Shown in pieces: positions 1-11,700 of a stretch of DNA of 64,000 nt. Location of the stretch: contig JANUWF010001783.1 in the NCBI GenBank assembly GCA_026120185.1, forward strand, positions 4,309,001-4,373,000. The letters are read 5' to 3'. The notes under the pieces are model-generated. The model did not search any database. It worked only from the letters and a program-made list of their open reading frames with translations, and had not been told where the DNA came from. Source of the stretch: Voacanga thouarsii (lineage: Eukaryota; Streptophyta; Magnoliopsida; Gentianales; Apocynaceae). Made by a program: the position numbers and the translations under genes. Each line of letters opens with the position of its first letter. The stretch's first letter is position 1.

Positions 1-31
1 AATAGTACTTATCGTTTAAGGTTTTTATTAT

Positions 32-470
32 TTGAGTATTTACATTTATAAATATTTTATTATGCCAAGATGGCTATTATTCCAGCTACTAGGATACACA
101 AATGGCATTGAAGATATATGCCTAATTGATAGTGGAACTACACACACCATACTAAAAAATGAAAAATATTTTTCTGATCTCAAAATGGGAGAAATAAATA
201 TTTATACGATAAACGGTAGTGCAAATGTAATTGAGGGCTCCGGAAGAGCTAGTATATTGTTGCCTAAAGGAACAACAATTATTATTGATAAGGCACTATT
301 TTCCTCAAAATCCAGAAGAAATTTATTGAGTTTTAAAGATATCCGCAGAAATGGGTATCATGTTGAAACAAATGAGGAAAATGGGATTGAGCATCTTTAT
401 TACTCAAATACATTTGGGTAAGAAATCGGTATTAGAAAAACTGCCGTCTTTTTCTACTGGCCTATATTTT
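32..470 (+). pseudogene. Copia protease fragment (truncated)
   Basis: This is a piece of a Ty1/Copia gag-pol polyprotein covering the aspartic protease, which cuts the polyprotein in the virus-like particle. The active-site triad is visible as IDSGTTHTILKN near residue 33, followed by the conserved ILLPKGT and RRNLLSFKDI stretches. It is closely similar to the protease of Copia-1 at 8955-9353, on the opposite strand, and so belongs to the same family. The upstream residues differ from that copy. The frame stops at 421, and similarity continues in another frame until about 469, where an LTR in the opposite orientation begins. Gag, integrase and reverse transcriptase are absent, so it is a dead remnant. 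Confidence 0.85.
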
Positions 471-828
471 GTTATAAAATTAGGGTAGTGTTAGAATAAA
501 ATCTACACACTACACACTAAGAAAATTCTAACTATTCTTTGCACAAGAATTTCTCTTCAAACTTCTCTCTTTCTTTCTCTCACAATTCTTTCTCTAATCT
601 TTCTTTCACTAATCTTTCTTTCACAAAATGATGGTGTATTACAAGCTTAGAGAATAGCTCTATTTATAGAGCTCTAATTAGTGAAATACATCATGTCATA
701 CATCATCTTCAATTAATGGTGTCTCCACTAAATAGTGGACATCCATAAAAATCTTCTAATAATTCACATAAATCCATAATTAGTGGAGCCTCCACTAATT
801 AATGGAGATTCCAATAATTCATAACAAC
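470..828 (-). repeat. LTR of the Copia-1 family, isolated copy
   Basis: This stretch matches the two LTRs of Copia-1 (5386-5736 and 10564-10933) almost throughout, including the run beginning TGTTATAAAAT and the repeated TTAGTGGAG / CTCCACTAAT motifs. It has extra CTTTCT repeats near 590-625 and a short deletion before its right end. It lies in minus orientation while the adjoining protease fragment is in plus orientation. No matching 5-bp target duplication could be found, so this may be a rearranged solo LTR. The right boundary is uncertain by a few bases. Confidence 0.75.
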
Positions 829-1258
829 TAATCAATTTTTTTGAATTTTTTTGTAATTTTAAGTCATTTATAAAATAAATAAATAAATAATTAGTAAATT
901 AATTTTAAAATGAGTTTAAATTTAAAATTGATGAAAATAAATACAATAAAACATGAACTCGAATTTAAATATATTTCAATCAAGTTGAATGTGATAAGGT
1001 CAAAACTCAAGTCCACAAGGATAGTTTGCACCCTAGGCTAGTTCTTGTAATATTTCAAAAGATTTGCTCTTGGATTTATTTTGCATATAAATTTATAGTA
1101 CTTCTTAAAAATCTGGAAAAATAAATAAAAGCCTATGGGTTTCTTTATTATATTCCTAGTGAAATCTTCACATTCGGCGATTCAATTCTTGCAATCTACG
1201 AGGGTAGTACAGTAAAAACACTACCAAGCCATCCTTTCCCTACATCCAACTCTGTCTC
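829..1258. other. AT-rich spacer upstream of RPL27a
   Basis: No open reading frame, repeat family or RNA gene is recognisable here. The stretch is very AT-rich up to about 1000 and then more balanced. The part next to the gene presumably carries its distal promoter. I saw no clear TGGGCC/T site II element, which often accompanies telo-boxes in ribosomal protein promoters. Confidence 0.5.
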
Positions 1259-1281
1259 TTATATATACCTCAAAACCCTAA
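1259..1281 (+). promoter_or_regulatory. TATA-like box and telo-box of RPL27a
   Basis: A TATATATA run at about 1259-1267 is followed directly by AAAACCCTAA at 1272-1281. AAACCCTAA is the telo-box, a plant promoter element enriched in ribosomal protein and other growth-related genes. A pyrimidine-rich stretch (CTTTCTCATTTTCTCTTC) follows at 1282-1299, as expected around the start of a translational-machinery mRNA. Transcription probably starts around there, about 90 bp before the ATG. The exact start is inferred. Confidence 0.6.
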
Positions 1282-1379
1282 CTTTCTCATTTTCTCTTCA
1301 GCCGCTGCCCGCCTCCGAAACCCCACCCCTCAAATTCCCCGTCCCCCTCTGCTATAACCACCTACCCCCCGCCGGAAAA

Positions 1380-1820
1380 ATGACTACCCGCTTCAAGAAG
1401 AACAGGAAGAAGAGAGGTCACGTCAGCGCCGGGCACGGCCGTATCGGAAAGCACAGGAAGCATCCAGGAGGTCGCGGTAATGCCGGAGGTATGCACCATC
1501 ACAGGATTCTCTTCGACAAGTACCATCCGGGTTATTTCGGTAAGGTTGGTATGAGGTATTTTCACAAGCTCCGCAACAAGTTCTATTGTCCAATTGTCAA
1601 CATCGACAAGCTTTGGTCGCTTTTGCCCTCTGATGTGAAGGAGAAGGCCAATGGTAGCAATGCGCCAGTGATTGATGTTACCCAGTTCGGATACTTTAAG
1701 GTATTGGGTAAGGGTGTGTTGCCTCAGAACCAGCCTGTTGTTGTTAAGGCTAAGCTCGTCTCGAAGACTGCTGAAAAGAAGATTAAGGAGGCTGGCGGCG
1801 CCGTCGTGCTTACTGCTTAG
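1380..1820 (+). CDS. RPL27A: 60S ribosomal protein L27a (uL15), intronless
   Basis: The gene encodes a 146-residue cytosolic ribosomal protein of the uL15 family, a structural component of the large subunit that contacts 25S rRNA. The basic, glycine-rich N-terminus (residues 1-45) carries the family hallmark [20 protein letters not shown] followed by MHHHRI, then [13 protein letters not shown] and LRNKFYCP. The C-terminal half holds the uL15 globular part, including [19 protein letters not shown] sequence (here [16 protein letters not shown]) near residues 97-112. Length and start are those usual for plant L27a, and the ATG sits in a favourable AAAAATGAC context after a GC-rich leader. There are no introns, frameshifts or premature stops, and codon use is balanced, unlike the AT-rich neighbours. 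A telo-box promoter lies just upstream. This is the only gene in the window that looks functional. Confidence 0.97.
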   Translation: MTTRFKKNRKKRGHVSAGHGRIGKHRKHPGGRGNAGGMHHHRILFDKYHPGYFGKVGMRYFHKLRNKFYCPIVNIDKLWSLLPSDVKEKANGSNAPVIDVTQFGYFKVLGKGVLPQNQPVVVKAKLVSKTAEKKIKEAGGAVVLTA

Positions 1821-4800
1821 GGCGTTCCGTTTTTTGAATTAATCTGAGTATATTTTAAATTTTGAGAACTCATTTTGATTTAGTTAATGGTGTTGAACTT
1901 GGGTATTGGACTATTGCAGTTTTGTTCCGAGGAGGAAATACTTTACTGGGATAGTATTGTTATGTTTCAATTTCGGTTAACTGCAGATTCCACACTACTT
2001 TTTCTTTACTTTATATGATTCCTGGTCAGGAAATATTTATTTTGAAATAGACATACTTGGTGTTGGAATGGTATTCTTGTGGCTTTGATGTAATCTTTTC
2101 ACTGTGGTATCGAGGGTTCCATTAACTGCTTAACTTTTGCAAAGAATTCATGTTTATCATTTTAGCAGTCTCTAAAGCATTGGCCTTTTTAAATGCATGG
2201 CTCTAGTTTTCAATGTTGGTAATTGCATGCTAGTGGGTGTTTGTAAGTTTTATTTGTAGCTGGATTAATTGATGATGTGTAGGACTAATGTTTTTGCCAT
2301 TGGATAATTATTATTGTATGTAATTCACTGGATGGATCTGCTTGCTTGGAGGTTATTTGTTACTGGATATGTCCTATGGGAGGGGTAATGTGAATCCAAT
2401 GGCTGTATAGTCTAGAATCTAATATTTCTTTACCATTTTTGCATTTTCCAATTGTTAATGTGAGCCCTAAGAACTGCAGGCTGTTGGACGTGGCTTCTTG
2501 AAATGGTTAGGATACATGTATTTCCTGGCTTCTAAGTGCTGCCTTGAGAGTTTCTAGCAGCGTAGTGACACATAGGGATGTATTGGTCAAATTAAACTTA
2601 TTTAAGTAGAAAACCTTGCATGTAAAACTAGTTCAACAATAACAAGATGTTTGTGCCCTAGCCTTAGAGGTTGAATTTTTCCCTCACCCGCTAGAGAGGA
2701 CTTTCATTCATAGTTACTAGTTATAATACAAGGCTAACGATGTTCAAGATCATATGTTTGTTAGGCCGTGATGTGTGTGACTTGCTGAGATTGTTGCATA
2801 TCTGGATGGGGAGCTCAAACAGTTGATTATTCTCCATCCTATGAAAATTAAATCAGTGAACAAATATTCTTGGGATGAGATGGATGCTAATACTGTAAGT
2901 TGTATGTTTCATAATGGAAATTTTAAGTTGGATAACTTGAATAAAATTCTATCTGTGAGGAAAAAGTATCAACTGATTGGTACCATTTGTCGTCACAGAT
3001 AGAACTTGTAACAAGTGGGCACCATAGGTTTTATCATTCAAATTAGCAAAGAATAGTAAAAAGTACTCTTTCATAGGTTTTAGCATTCAAACTAGCAAAG
3101 AATAGTAAAAAACATAAGCTGGGCCGCCTAGGATACTTGGCATGCTCTGCTACGCACTTTGGAGCTCTTACTGACACCAGTTGTATCATTAGATGAGAGA
3201 ATGTCAGCCAAGGTATTCAAAAAATTTGTTTAAATAAGATTCTGTTTTTTGTTTTGGCGTTGAAACATGCTGCCTGGCTGGAGCTATGCCATATACATGT
3301 AATCTTGTAGGGTAGGTTCTATCAGTAACTGGTATTGTTTATTGCTAATCTATTTGTTAGCAGGACCATTGTATATCTCCCCATATGGAAATCATGAGTG
3401 GTAAATTTGTTTACACGGGCCTTTTACAGTAAAATGTAGCCAATCACTACATTGTGCTCAATTTCAAGTTTGGATGGGTATTTGCTGCCTGCTTGGATAG
3501 TATTTCATTGGTTTGTCTTTAAATCTTTTGAGCATATCAAAACATTTTAAGCCATTTCTTTCTCAATGTTGATCTATGTATTCAGTCCAAAAGCAAATTA
3601 ATTTACCATCTGCAATTGGCAAATGATGGTTCTCAGCATGCTTTAATTGCATTTTACGTTTGTAGGATATCAAACACTAATTTTTTTTGGTTGAAAATCC
3701 TTTAGATTTTGCTTCGAGCATAATGGAAATTGTTTTTATTCTTCAATTGAGGATTGATTTTTCCATTGTGAATTGTTTAATTTGAGGGTTGTATGCAAAC
3801 TGTGTGGTGCTTTGTAAAATCACTTTAGGTAACTCATTTAACTATCTGTTGTGTTTGCATAACTTTGACAGATCTGTCTAATATAGCATCTTTCTAATCC
3901 GGTAATTTGAATATAGCATCTTTACTGGTCGATCCCTCATTAACCTCAACTGGCCTTCAATTAACAATCCTCACGCATGGTATATAACTATGACAGATCT
4001 CTCGTATTTGTGAGGTTTATACTAGTGAAAAAGAAATGCCAGATTCTTGTTATTGCTGCAAAAATAAGTTATGCTTATATTTAGAATTCTTCAGGATTAC
4101 TTGCAGTAAGCAAGCAATATGTTTCTTCATTTTTGTCAACCCCTAAATACATCCAGGTATGAAAAATGTAAATTGAAGCATCTTCTTGCATATTTGTCCG
4201 TATGTCAAATTGAATATGTAATTATTGAAATAATTTTTGAAGACTCAAATGATGAATTTACAAGCATGACCTTATAAAAATGAGAAAAACAGGAGGGCAA
4301 GAGAATAAAATTTCCCAACCCCATCATTCTAAACTATCAACAGCAAATACTCTTTGAAACAAATCCGATATTTGTTTCCCAATAGAGAGGGGATGTTTGA
4401 TTTGTAATACACTTTTCAATTGATCTCCGCATTTTCCAAGTCCTACAATTGTTGGAGAAAAACTAAATTTTGTATGCAACAAAGAGACAGAAAGAACGGC
4501 AAGGAGTTGTGATAGCCCTTGCCAAGACTGTCATTCTGAAGCCAACCTATTTAATCTTATTTAATTCAAGTTGAGTTTCAAATGAGTTTGAACTCAAAAA
4601 TTAGACCCAAATTTTATTTAGAAAGTTCGGACTTGAATGAGCTCAGCCACTATAATCTCAGTCTTATATATATTTATATAAATATTATTTTTATAATTAC
4701 TTATTATTTGTTAATTATACATCTTTTTAAAAAATTATTGCATCTATAGTATATAAATATTGCATATGAATGTCTACTTTTTTTTTTAATTTAATCCAAA

Positions 4801-5380
4801 TTGATAGCAGGATAATGAAGGACTTTTTTTTATTAGACTTCATTAAACTGGAAATATATTATTATTTGGAAAAAAATTGTACGAAGTTATTGCCAAACGT
4901 TTTTCTACTTCTACAAATATTAATAAAATTAAAGGCTATAATATTAAAGTAAATAGCTATATTCACTTTATTAATCATTGATTATCAAAATATACACTTG
5001 TTAAGTATTTTTAATTATTTAATGATAAATTGTAATTAATATAACTGTTTTATAAATAGAAGAGTCAATCATCTTTTAACTTTTTTTTGTGTGTGTAACA
5101 TTAACGGGTATGGTAACTTTTATTTTATATTTAATTTTTTTCACATGTGCTATTAAATTAATTAAATTAATTTAATTGTTAATCTTGAAATAAAATATTA
5201 TAGCATAACTTCATATGAAACTAACTAAAATCTATAACTACCATTATGTTAATAGTTAAACTTTGTATTTTTTTAATACTAAGAAAAATTCTAAAATTGA
5301 TTATATAAAGATATACTATAAACTTATTACCTCCTTATTAAAAAGCTTTATACCATTACCACCTTACACTTTAAAATATC
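1821..5380. other. RPL27a 3' flank, apparently low-copy DNA without recognisable genes
   Basis: The first 100-200 bases should hold the RPL27a 3' UTR, though no canonical AATAAA signal is obvious. Base composition to about 4300 is less AT-rich than the transposon-derived regions, and I recognise no transposon protein there. From about 4500 to 5380 the sequence becomes strongly AT-rich. The short reading frames in this span have no conserved features. A small tandem duplication lies at 3023-3110. A 14-base inverted repeat (TTCTATCTGTGA against TCACAGATAGAA) lies near 2946 and 2992. Confidence 0.5.
3023..3110. repeat. Short tandem duplication, unit about 49 bp
   Basis: The stretch CATAGGTTTTATCATTCAAA followed by TTAGCAAAGAATAGTAAAA at 3023-3060 recurs at 3072-3110 with two or three substitutions. 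The copies are about 49 bp apart. This is most likely replication slippage, and no function is suggested. Confidence 0.7.
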
Positions 5381-5385
5381 ATTTT

Positions 5386-5736
5386 TGTTATAAAATTTGG
5401 GTAGTGTTAGAATAAAATCTACACACTACACACTAAGAAAATTCTAACTATTCTTTACACAAGAATTTCTTCAAACTTCTCTCTTTCTTTTCTCACAATT
5501 TTCTCACAATTCTTTCACAAAAATGATGGTGTATTTCAAACTTAGAGAATAGCTTTATTTATAGAGCTCTTAATTAGTGGAATATTTTATCTTCCACTAA
5601 TTTTAATTAGTGCTGTCTCCACTAAATGGTAGACATCCATAAAAATTTATAATTAGTAGAGCTTCCACTAATTCCCTAATAATTCACATAAATCCATAAT
5701 TAGTGGAGTTTCCACTAATTCAACATATTTACAACA
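5386..5736 (-). repeat. Copia-1 3' LTR
   Basis: Left-hand LTR in plus coordinates, opening TG at 5386 and closing ACAACA at 5736. It is collinear with 10564-10933 but about 19 bp shorter, because it lacks one copy of a TTAGTGGAG-type repeat. The polypurine tract adjoins its right end. Confidence 0.93.
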
Positions 5737-5752
5737 CTCCCCCTTGGATGTC
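5737..5752 (-). promoter_or_regulatory. Copia-1 polypurine tract
   Basis: On the minus strand the sequence reads CATCCAAGGGGGAG immediately before the 3' LTR start TGTTGTAAATAT. This is the expected primer site for plus-strand DNA synthesis. It confirms the LTR boundary at 5736. Confidence 0.88.
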
Positions 5753-7660
5753 CATCCATTGCATAAAGAATATGCCTCGTTAAAACCTTACTAGATAAAA
5801 CTTAGTGGGAAACAAAATTTAGTGAAGGAAAAAGAGCACACTATTCTATATATTTGTTTATTATTCCCCCCGGTGAGATGATTCCTTTAAATCTTTGAAC
5901 CGACGCATACCAATTTTATATCTCAACTTCTCAAATATTACAGTCAGTAAAGTCTTCGTGAAAATATCTGCGAGGTTGTCACATGACCGAATTTGTAATA
6001 CATCAATTTCACATTTCTTTTGGAGTTCATGAGTAAAAGAAGAATTTTGGTGAAATATGTTTTGTCCGATCTCCTTTAATATATCCTCATCGTAATTGAG
6101 CTATACAAGCTGCATTGTCTTCATAAAGAGGAATTGGAATATCTCTGATAGATGATAATCCACAACTTTCTCGGAAATAATGAATCATTGATCTTAATCA
6201 TACACATTCTCGACTTGCTTCGTGAATAACTATAATTTCAGCATGATTTGAAGAAGTAATTGCTATAGATTGTTTTGTAGAATATTATGATATAGCAATA
6301 TTTCCACATGTAAAGAGATAGCCCGTTTGAGAACATACTTTATGTGGATCAGATAAATAACCAGCATCTGCATAACCTATTATTGTTGGGCTAGTTTTAT
6401 TTGAATAAAATAATCCGAGATCTATTGTACCTTGGAGATATCGAATGACTTATTTAATTTCATTCCAATGTCATCGTATTGGTGAATAACTAAATCTTGC
6501 TAATAAATTGATAGTAAAGGCAATATCAGGTCGTGTATTATTAGCAAGATACATCAATGCACCAATTGCACTGAGATATGGTACTTCAGGACCAAGGAGT
6601 TCTTCATCATCTTCTTGAGGTTGGAAAGGATTTTTATTCACATCTAACGACCGGACGATCATTGGAATACTCAATGGATGTGCTTTGTCTATGTAAAATC
6701 GTTTTAGAACTTTTGCTGTATATGTTGATTGATGAATAAATGTTCCACTCTCCAGATGTTCAATTTGTAAACCAAGGCAAAATTTGGTTTTACCAAAATC
6801 CTTGATTTCGAATTCTCTTTTTAAATAATCAATTGTTTCTTGGAGCTCTTCAGGAGTTCCAATAAGATTAATATCATCAACATATATAGCTAATATCACA
6901 AATTTAGAACCCAATTTCTTAATAGAAATACATGGACATACCTGGTCATTTTTAAATCCTGCTTTCAATGAATATTCACTAAGACGATTAAACCACATGC
7001 GCCCAAATTGCTTCAGGCCATATAATGATTTCTGCAACTTGATGGAGTAATTTTCACGAGGATAATGTTTATATGCTCCAAACATATGAAATCCTTCAGG
7101 GATTTTCATGTAAACATCATTATCTAAATTTTCATACAAGTAAGTAGTGACAACATCTAATAGGCGCATATATATCTTTTCATGTACTACTAAACTGATA
7201 AGATATCGAAGTGTAATAGCATCAACAACAGAAGAATAAGTTTTATCATAATCAATACCTGGTTTTTGTGAAAAACCTTGGGCTACTAACCTTGCTTTAT
7301 ATTGTACAATTTCATTATTTTCATTGCACTTTTACACAAATATCCATTTGTAGCCAACAAGTTTTACACATTCTAGTATTCGGACTACAGGTCCGAAGAC
7401 TTCACGTTTTGTCAGTACATTTAACTCCGATTGAATCGCATCTTTCCATTGTAGCCAATCTTTTCTATGCCGACATTCATTAACTGATATTGGTTCAAGA
7501 TCATCACTATCCTGTATGACATCAAGAGATATATTGTATGCAAACATATTATCAATAATTGTTTCTATCCGATTCCAACTTCTATCGGAAGTGGTATAAT
7601 TGATAGAAATTTCAGTGTTACTTTCATCAACTTCTGGTTCTTTGTCATCAGTTTTCTATT
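5753..7660 (-). pseudogene. Copia-1 reverse transcriptase and RNase H, broken
   Basis: This part of the polyprotein copied retrotransposon RNA into DNA. The N-terminal RT segment reads WLQWKDAIQSELNVL (about 7470). Then comes the conserved first catalytic region DVVTTYLYENLD (about 7140) and the YVDDINLIGTP active-site motif near 6870. RNase H follows, with TKQSIAITSSNHAE-type sequence near 6280, where a typical copy has SSTEAE. Stops interrupt the frame near 7335, 6470, 6430 and several further times toward 5760. The longest clean stretch is 6471-7169 (232 residues). It is clearly a decayed gene. Confidence 0.92.
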
Positions 7661-7717
7661 GATCTTTATCATTTTTTCTTCAATATGATCTTCTGGATCA
7701 TTTAATCCTCTTTTCTT

Positions 7718-8890
7718 TCAAGGATTTTTATCTTTAGAACCAAAAGGTCGGCCACGCTTCTGGCGTTCTTTTGACTCAGTAGCTATATGTATAATATTTT
7801 GTTCTGCTGGAACTTCAATTCGAATAGGAGTATTTATAGCTGGAATATGCGATTTTGTAACTCTTCTGGAGTTAACAAAAGCGTCTGGCATTTGATTTGC
7901 AATACTTTGCAAATGAATTATCTTTTGAATTTCAAGTTCACATGCGCTTGTGCGCAGATCAAGATAATTTAATGATGTTGTCCAAGCAAGATCTTTCTTA
8001 TGCTGTTTATGTTCTCCCCATAATTTAGGGAATAATGATTCATCAAAATGACAATTAGCAAATCTTACTGTGAATACATCTCCTATTAGGGGTTCAACAT
8101 ACTTGATAATAGAGGGAGAATCATATCCAACGTATATCCCCTTTCTTCTTTGAGGACCCATCTTTGTACGTTGGTTTGGTGCAATTGGAACATATACAGC
8201 ATACCCAAAAATTCTTAAATGAGTAATATTTGGTTCTAAACCGAAAGCCAATTGCAAAGGAGAGAATTTATAATAACTAGTTGACCTTATACGTACAAGT
8301 GCTGCAGCATGTAAAATAGCATGTCCCCAGGCAGATGTTGGGAGATTTGTTTTCATTAATAATGGTATAGTAATTAATTGTAATCTTTTAATAAAAGATT
8401 CAGCAAGATCATTTTGTGTATGAATATGAATTATAGGATGTTCAACATTAATCCAAATTGACATGCAATATGCATCAAAAGCATATGATGAAAATTCATC
8501 AACATTATCCAAATGGATATTTTTAATGTGATGGTCAGGAAATTGTGCTCGTAATTTAATTATTTGAGCAAATAATCTCGCAAACGCCAGGTTATGAGTA
8601 GATAATAAATACACATGTGACCATCGGGATGATGCATCAATTAAGACCATAAAATATTTGAATGGTCCACATGGTGGATCAATAGGTCCACAAATGTCTC
8701 CGTGAATCCGTTGAAGAAATGTAGGACTTTCAGCTCCTACTTTTATTGGTGATGGTCTAACAATTAATTTTCCTAGGGAACATGTAGCACATGAGAATTT
8801 TTCAGATGTCAATATCTTTTTATTTTTCAATGGATGACCATGTGTATTCTCAATTATTCTTCTCATCATGGAAAATTTCGGATGACCCAA
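7718..8890 (-). pseudogene. Copia-1 GAG-preintegrase and integrase, partly open
   Basis: The 390-residue open stretch covers the end of the GAG-preintegrase zinc region (CATCSLGK near residue 35) and the DDE integrase core. The catalytic residues are visible as HGDICGPIDPP, LDNVDEFSSYAFD and NDLAESFIKRL. In family members the glycines of LDNAGEF and TQNGLAES are usual, so the valine/aspartate and aspartate changes here suggest decay. The C-terminal part contains GRPFGSKDKNP, typical of the integrase-RT linker. The ATG at 8890 is internal to the ancestral polyprotein and not a natural start. Confidence 0.93.
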
Positions 8891-8954
8891 CCGGTCATGC
8901 TAAATGCTAAAAGTAGTAGGATCAGTAAACTTCTAGTTTACGAGATGATGAATT

Positions 8955-9353
8955 TCAATTGTACATATTTTTGCAAAATATAGGCCAGTAGAAAAAGACG
9001 ACAGTTTTTTCTAATACAGATTTTTTACTTAAATTAATTTGAGTAATATAAAGATGTTTAATACCATTTTCCTCATTTGTTTCAACATGATACCCATTTT
9101 TGCGGATATCTTTAAAACTCAATAAATTTCTTCTGGATTTTAAGGAAAATAGTGCTTTAACAATAGTAATTATTGTTCCTTCAGGCAATAATATACTAGC
9201 TCTTCCGGAGCCTTCAATCACATTTGTACTACCGTTTAATGTATAAATATTTATTTCTCCACTTTTGAGATAAGAAAAATATTTCTCATTTTTTAGTATG
9301 GTGTGTGTAGTTCCACTATCAATAATACGTACATCATCATTAACAACAGTCAT
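8955..9353 (-). pseudogene. Copia-1 aspartic protease region
   Basis: The reading frame of 132 residues holds the protease active site RIIDSGTTHTILKN at about residue 9, then GSGRASILLPEGT and RRNLLSFKDIRKNGYHVET. It lies between the zinc knuckle (about 9661-9703) and the integrase, the order expected in Copia. It closely matches the fragment at 32-421, so the window holds two copies of this family. The frame is closed off by a shift before the preintegrase domain. Confidence 0.9.
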
Positions 9354-9639
9354 CTAAACAAAAAATATATATATGCAAACGTAAATATTATTAGAATATA
9401 ATGAAAAGTTAAACATATTAGGGTGAGGCATTAATTTTTCTGGACACTGCCATCACCAATTAAATGGTCTATCCTACCGTCTGGGTGTTCAAAAAAATTC
9501 GATACATCCACATAGGTAATATTGATATTAAGATCTTTAGGATCAATATCATCATTCTCAGCATCATTCACTGGATGTTGAGAAAAATTTACTTTAATAT
9601 TTGTATTGTTCTTTTTCAGTGAAGCTTAATATAACTCCA

Positions 9640-10508
9640 CTAAATGTTTGGCCGTATGACAGTTACGTGACCAATGACCTTTCATGCCACATCTATAACA
9701 TGTATCCTTATAATTTTCTTCCATTTCTTTTTCTTTTTCTTTTCCCTTATAATCTTTTCTATTCTACTTCAGGTGGCCATTATTTCTCACAACTTGATTA
9801 TGACTGTGATAAGGGAAATATCGAGCGTGTCCACGACCATAACCACGATCACGGCTACGGCCACGATTATAATGATGGCTTCTGCTGGAACCAATAGCAT
9901 TCACTTCTGGGAGTGCTGTTGAGTCAGTTGGTCTAGTTTCATGATTTCTCAATAATAACTCATTATTTTTCTCTGTAATGAGGAGGACAATAATTAAATC
10001 TGTAAATTTTGTATACCCTTTTTTTGCGATATTGTTGCTATAGGACAATATTCGAGGCATGAAAGGTGGAGAATGTTTTCTCCAGCATATCTTCATTAGT
10101 AACTTTTTCTCTGCATAATTTTAACTGAGAAGTAATTTTATACATCGCGGAACTATATTAATTCACGGTTTTAAAATCTTGCAACCTCAGGTGCAACCAT
10201 TCATACTGTGCAGTGGGTAGTACGACCATTATCAGGCGGTCAAATATTTCTTTTAAATTTACTCATAGGACATATAGATCTTTTTCGGTAAGATATTTTA
10301 TTTTCAAATTTTTGTCAATATGATGACGGATGAAAATCAAAGCTTTGGCCTTTTGTTGTGCAGATGCACTATTGTTTTCTTGAATAGTTTCACTAAGGCC
10401 TTCAACATTTAAATGCATTTCTACATCGAGAACCCATGACATATAATTTTTTCCAGTAATATCAAGGGCTACAAATTCGAGTTTAGCCAGGTTAGCCATA
10501 AGAATCAA
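9640..10508 (-). pseudogene. Copia-1 gag with zinc knuckle, broken
   Basis: Gag formed the particle coat. The start at 10508 gives MANLAKLEFVALDITGKNY shortly after the first Met, the usual opening of this gag family. The first frame ends at 10263, where a conserved Trp codon after DLYVL has become a stop. The next recognisable part is at 9764-10096 (EKNNELLLRNHETRPT, then an arginine/glycine-rich stretch). The zinc knuckle CYRCGMKGHWSRNC (CX2CX4HX4C) is intact at about 9661-9703. At least two frameshifts separate these parts. Confidence 0.88.
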
Positions 10509-10547
10509 TAAATGCGTACATATCTTCTGACTTTGATAACGGTAGAG

Positions 10548-10563
10548 ACTTGTGCTAATAACG
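10548..10563 (-). promoter_or_regulatory. Copia-1 primer-binding region
   Basis: Directly inside the 5' LTR the minus strand reads CGTTATTAGCACAAGTC. Only its TAT(T/C)AG core resembles the usual iMet site TGGTATCAGAGC. The priming tRNA is therefore uncertain: it may be an internal iMet segment or another tRNA. The position next to the LTR end is what supports the call. Confidence 0.45.
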
Positions 10564-10933
10564 TATTATAAAATTTGGGTAGTATTAGAATAAAATCTAC
10601 ACACTACACACTAAGAAAACTCTAACTATTCTTTACGCAAGAATTTTTTCAAACTTCTCTCTTTCTTTTCTCACAATTTTCTCACAATTCTTTCACAAAA
10701 ATGATGGTGTATTTCAAACTTAGAGAATAGCTCTATTTATAGAGCTCTTAATTAGTGGAATACATCATCTTCCACTAATCTTAATTAGTGATGCCTCCAC
10801 TAAATGGTGGACATCCATAAAAATCCATAATTAGTGGAGTTTTCACTAATTAGTGGAGCTTCCACTAATTCCCTAATAATTCACATAAATCCATAATTAG
10901 TGGAGCTTCCACTAATTCAATATATTTACAACA
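10564..10933 (-). repeat. Copia-1 5' LTR
   Basis: This is the right-hand LTR in plus coordinates, ending ACAACA at 10933 and followed by the target duplication ATTTT. It is collinear with 5386-5736. It contains a TATA-like stretch CTATTTATAGAGCTC near 10731-10746, a plausible promoter of the element. Confidence 0.93.
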
Positions 10934-10938
10934 ATTTT

Positions 10939-11500
10939 AAAAGTTTATGTATCATATTTTTGAATATAATAAAATTAATAACTATGTTATATGGTTATTA
11001 TCAGTATAGAATGTTATATTCTGAATATGACTATTTATGTTATAAAAAAAATTATAGTTTTATGTTTTAAAATAAATTATTTCAGGCCAACTGAATTTGG
11101 TATGATCTCGTATTTTGCATTAAAACTAGCTTGAGTTTTACATTTGTGAATTTGAACAGGCCAAGTTCAGATTTAAAATATTCATTTGGTGTTCTCGTTG
11201 AGCTTCAACTTGGAATAAGGCTGAATTGTTAGGTCTAACTCCTACAAAATTGGTAAAACAGAACTCAAGAAGAAGCTATAAATGAGTTGGTTTGATTTTA
11301 CCCTTTAAACATAACTTTGGTGTAAGAGCTTGGAGAAATTTACCAAATCCCAATCCCAGAATTGATTACCGCCTTTAATTTGGTATTTGGAAAAATGATA
11401 AAGATAGATCAAATTTTCATATTGTTTTTAGGATTAACTGAGGGTAGATAAGGAAATGGAAGTAGGAGAAAATTGTTACCTTACTTTATGCACCTTCAAT
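10939..11500. other. AT-rich spacer, no gene seen
   Basis: This continues the DNA into which Copia-1 inserted. No conserved reading frame or repeat boundary was recognised. Phrases such as TTGAGTTT and GGCTGAATT weakly resemble 4560-4640 on the other side of Copia-1, which may reflect a shared old repeat. Confidence 0.4.
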
Positions 11501-11700
11501 TTTGATAATTGGCCCCATCTTTCTATTTTCTATCCAAATGGTACAGACAGAATTAAAAAGAAAAAGAAAAATGTTTGTATTGCCCTTTAATATTTATGAA
11601 AAAAAATTAATTACAAAAGCCACCCAAAAGTGGGATGCAATTGTCGCGTTGCCCTATACGCCCTCAATTTTAACACTTGGCCTCATCTATTTAATTTCCG

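Larger units (their letters stand above)
5386..10933 (-). mobile_element. Copia-1: complete, degenerate Ty1/Copia LTR retrotransposon
   Basis: The element is 5548 bp and lies on the minus strand. It is bounded by LTRs of 351 and 370 bp and flanked by a perfect 5-bp target duplication ATTTT (5381-5385 and 10934-10938). On the minus strand the order is 5' LTR, primer-binding region, gag, zinc knuckle, protease, integrase, reverse transcriptase, RNase H, polypurine tract and 3' LTR, which is the Copia order. The coding region is broken by scattered stops and frameshifts, so it cannot move by its own proteins. The LTR begins TGTTGTAAATAT, and on the plus-strand left end TG is retained only at 5386; the inner end of the 5' LTR has CA mutated to TA. 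Confidence 0.95.

Noticed and set aside
1362..1565. Minus-strand frame over RPL27a
   Set aside because: It is a shadow of the ribosomal protein coding region.
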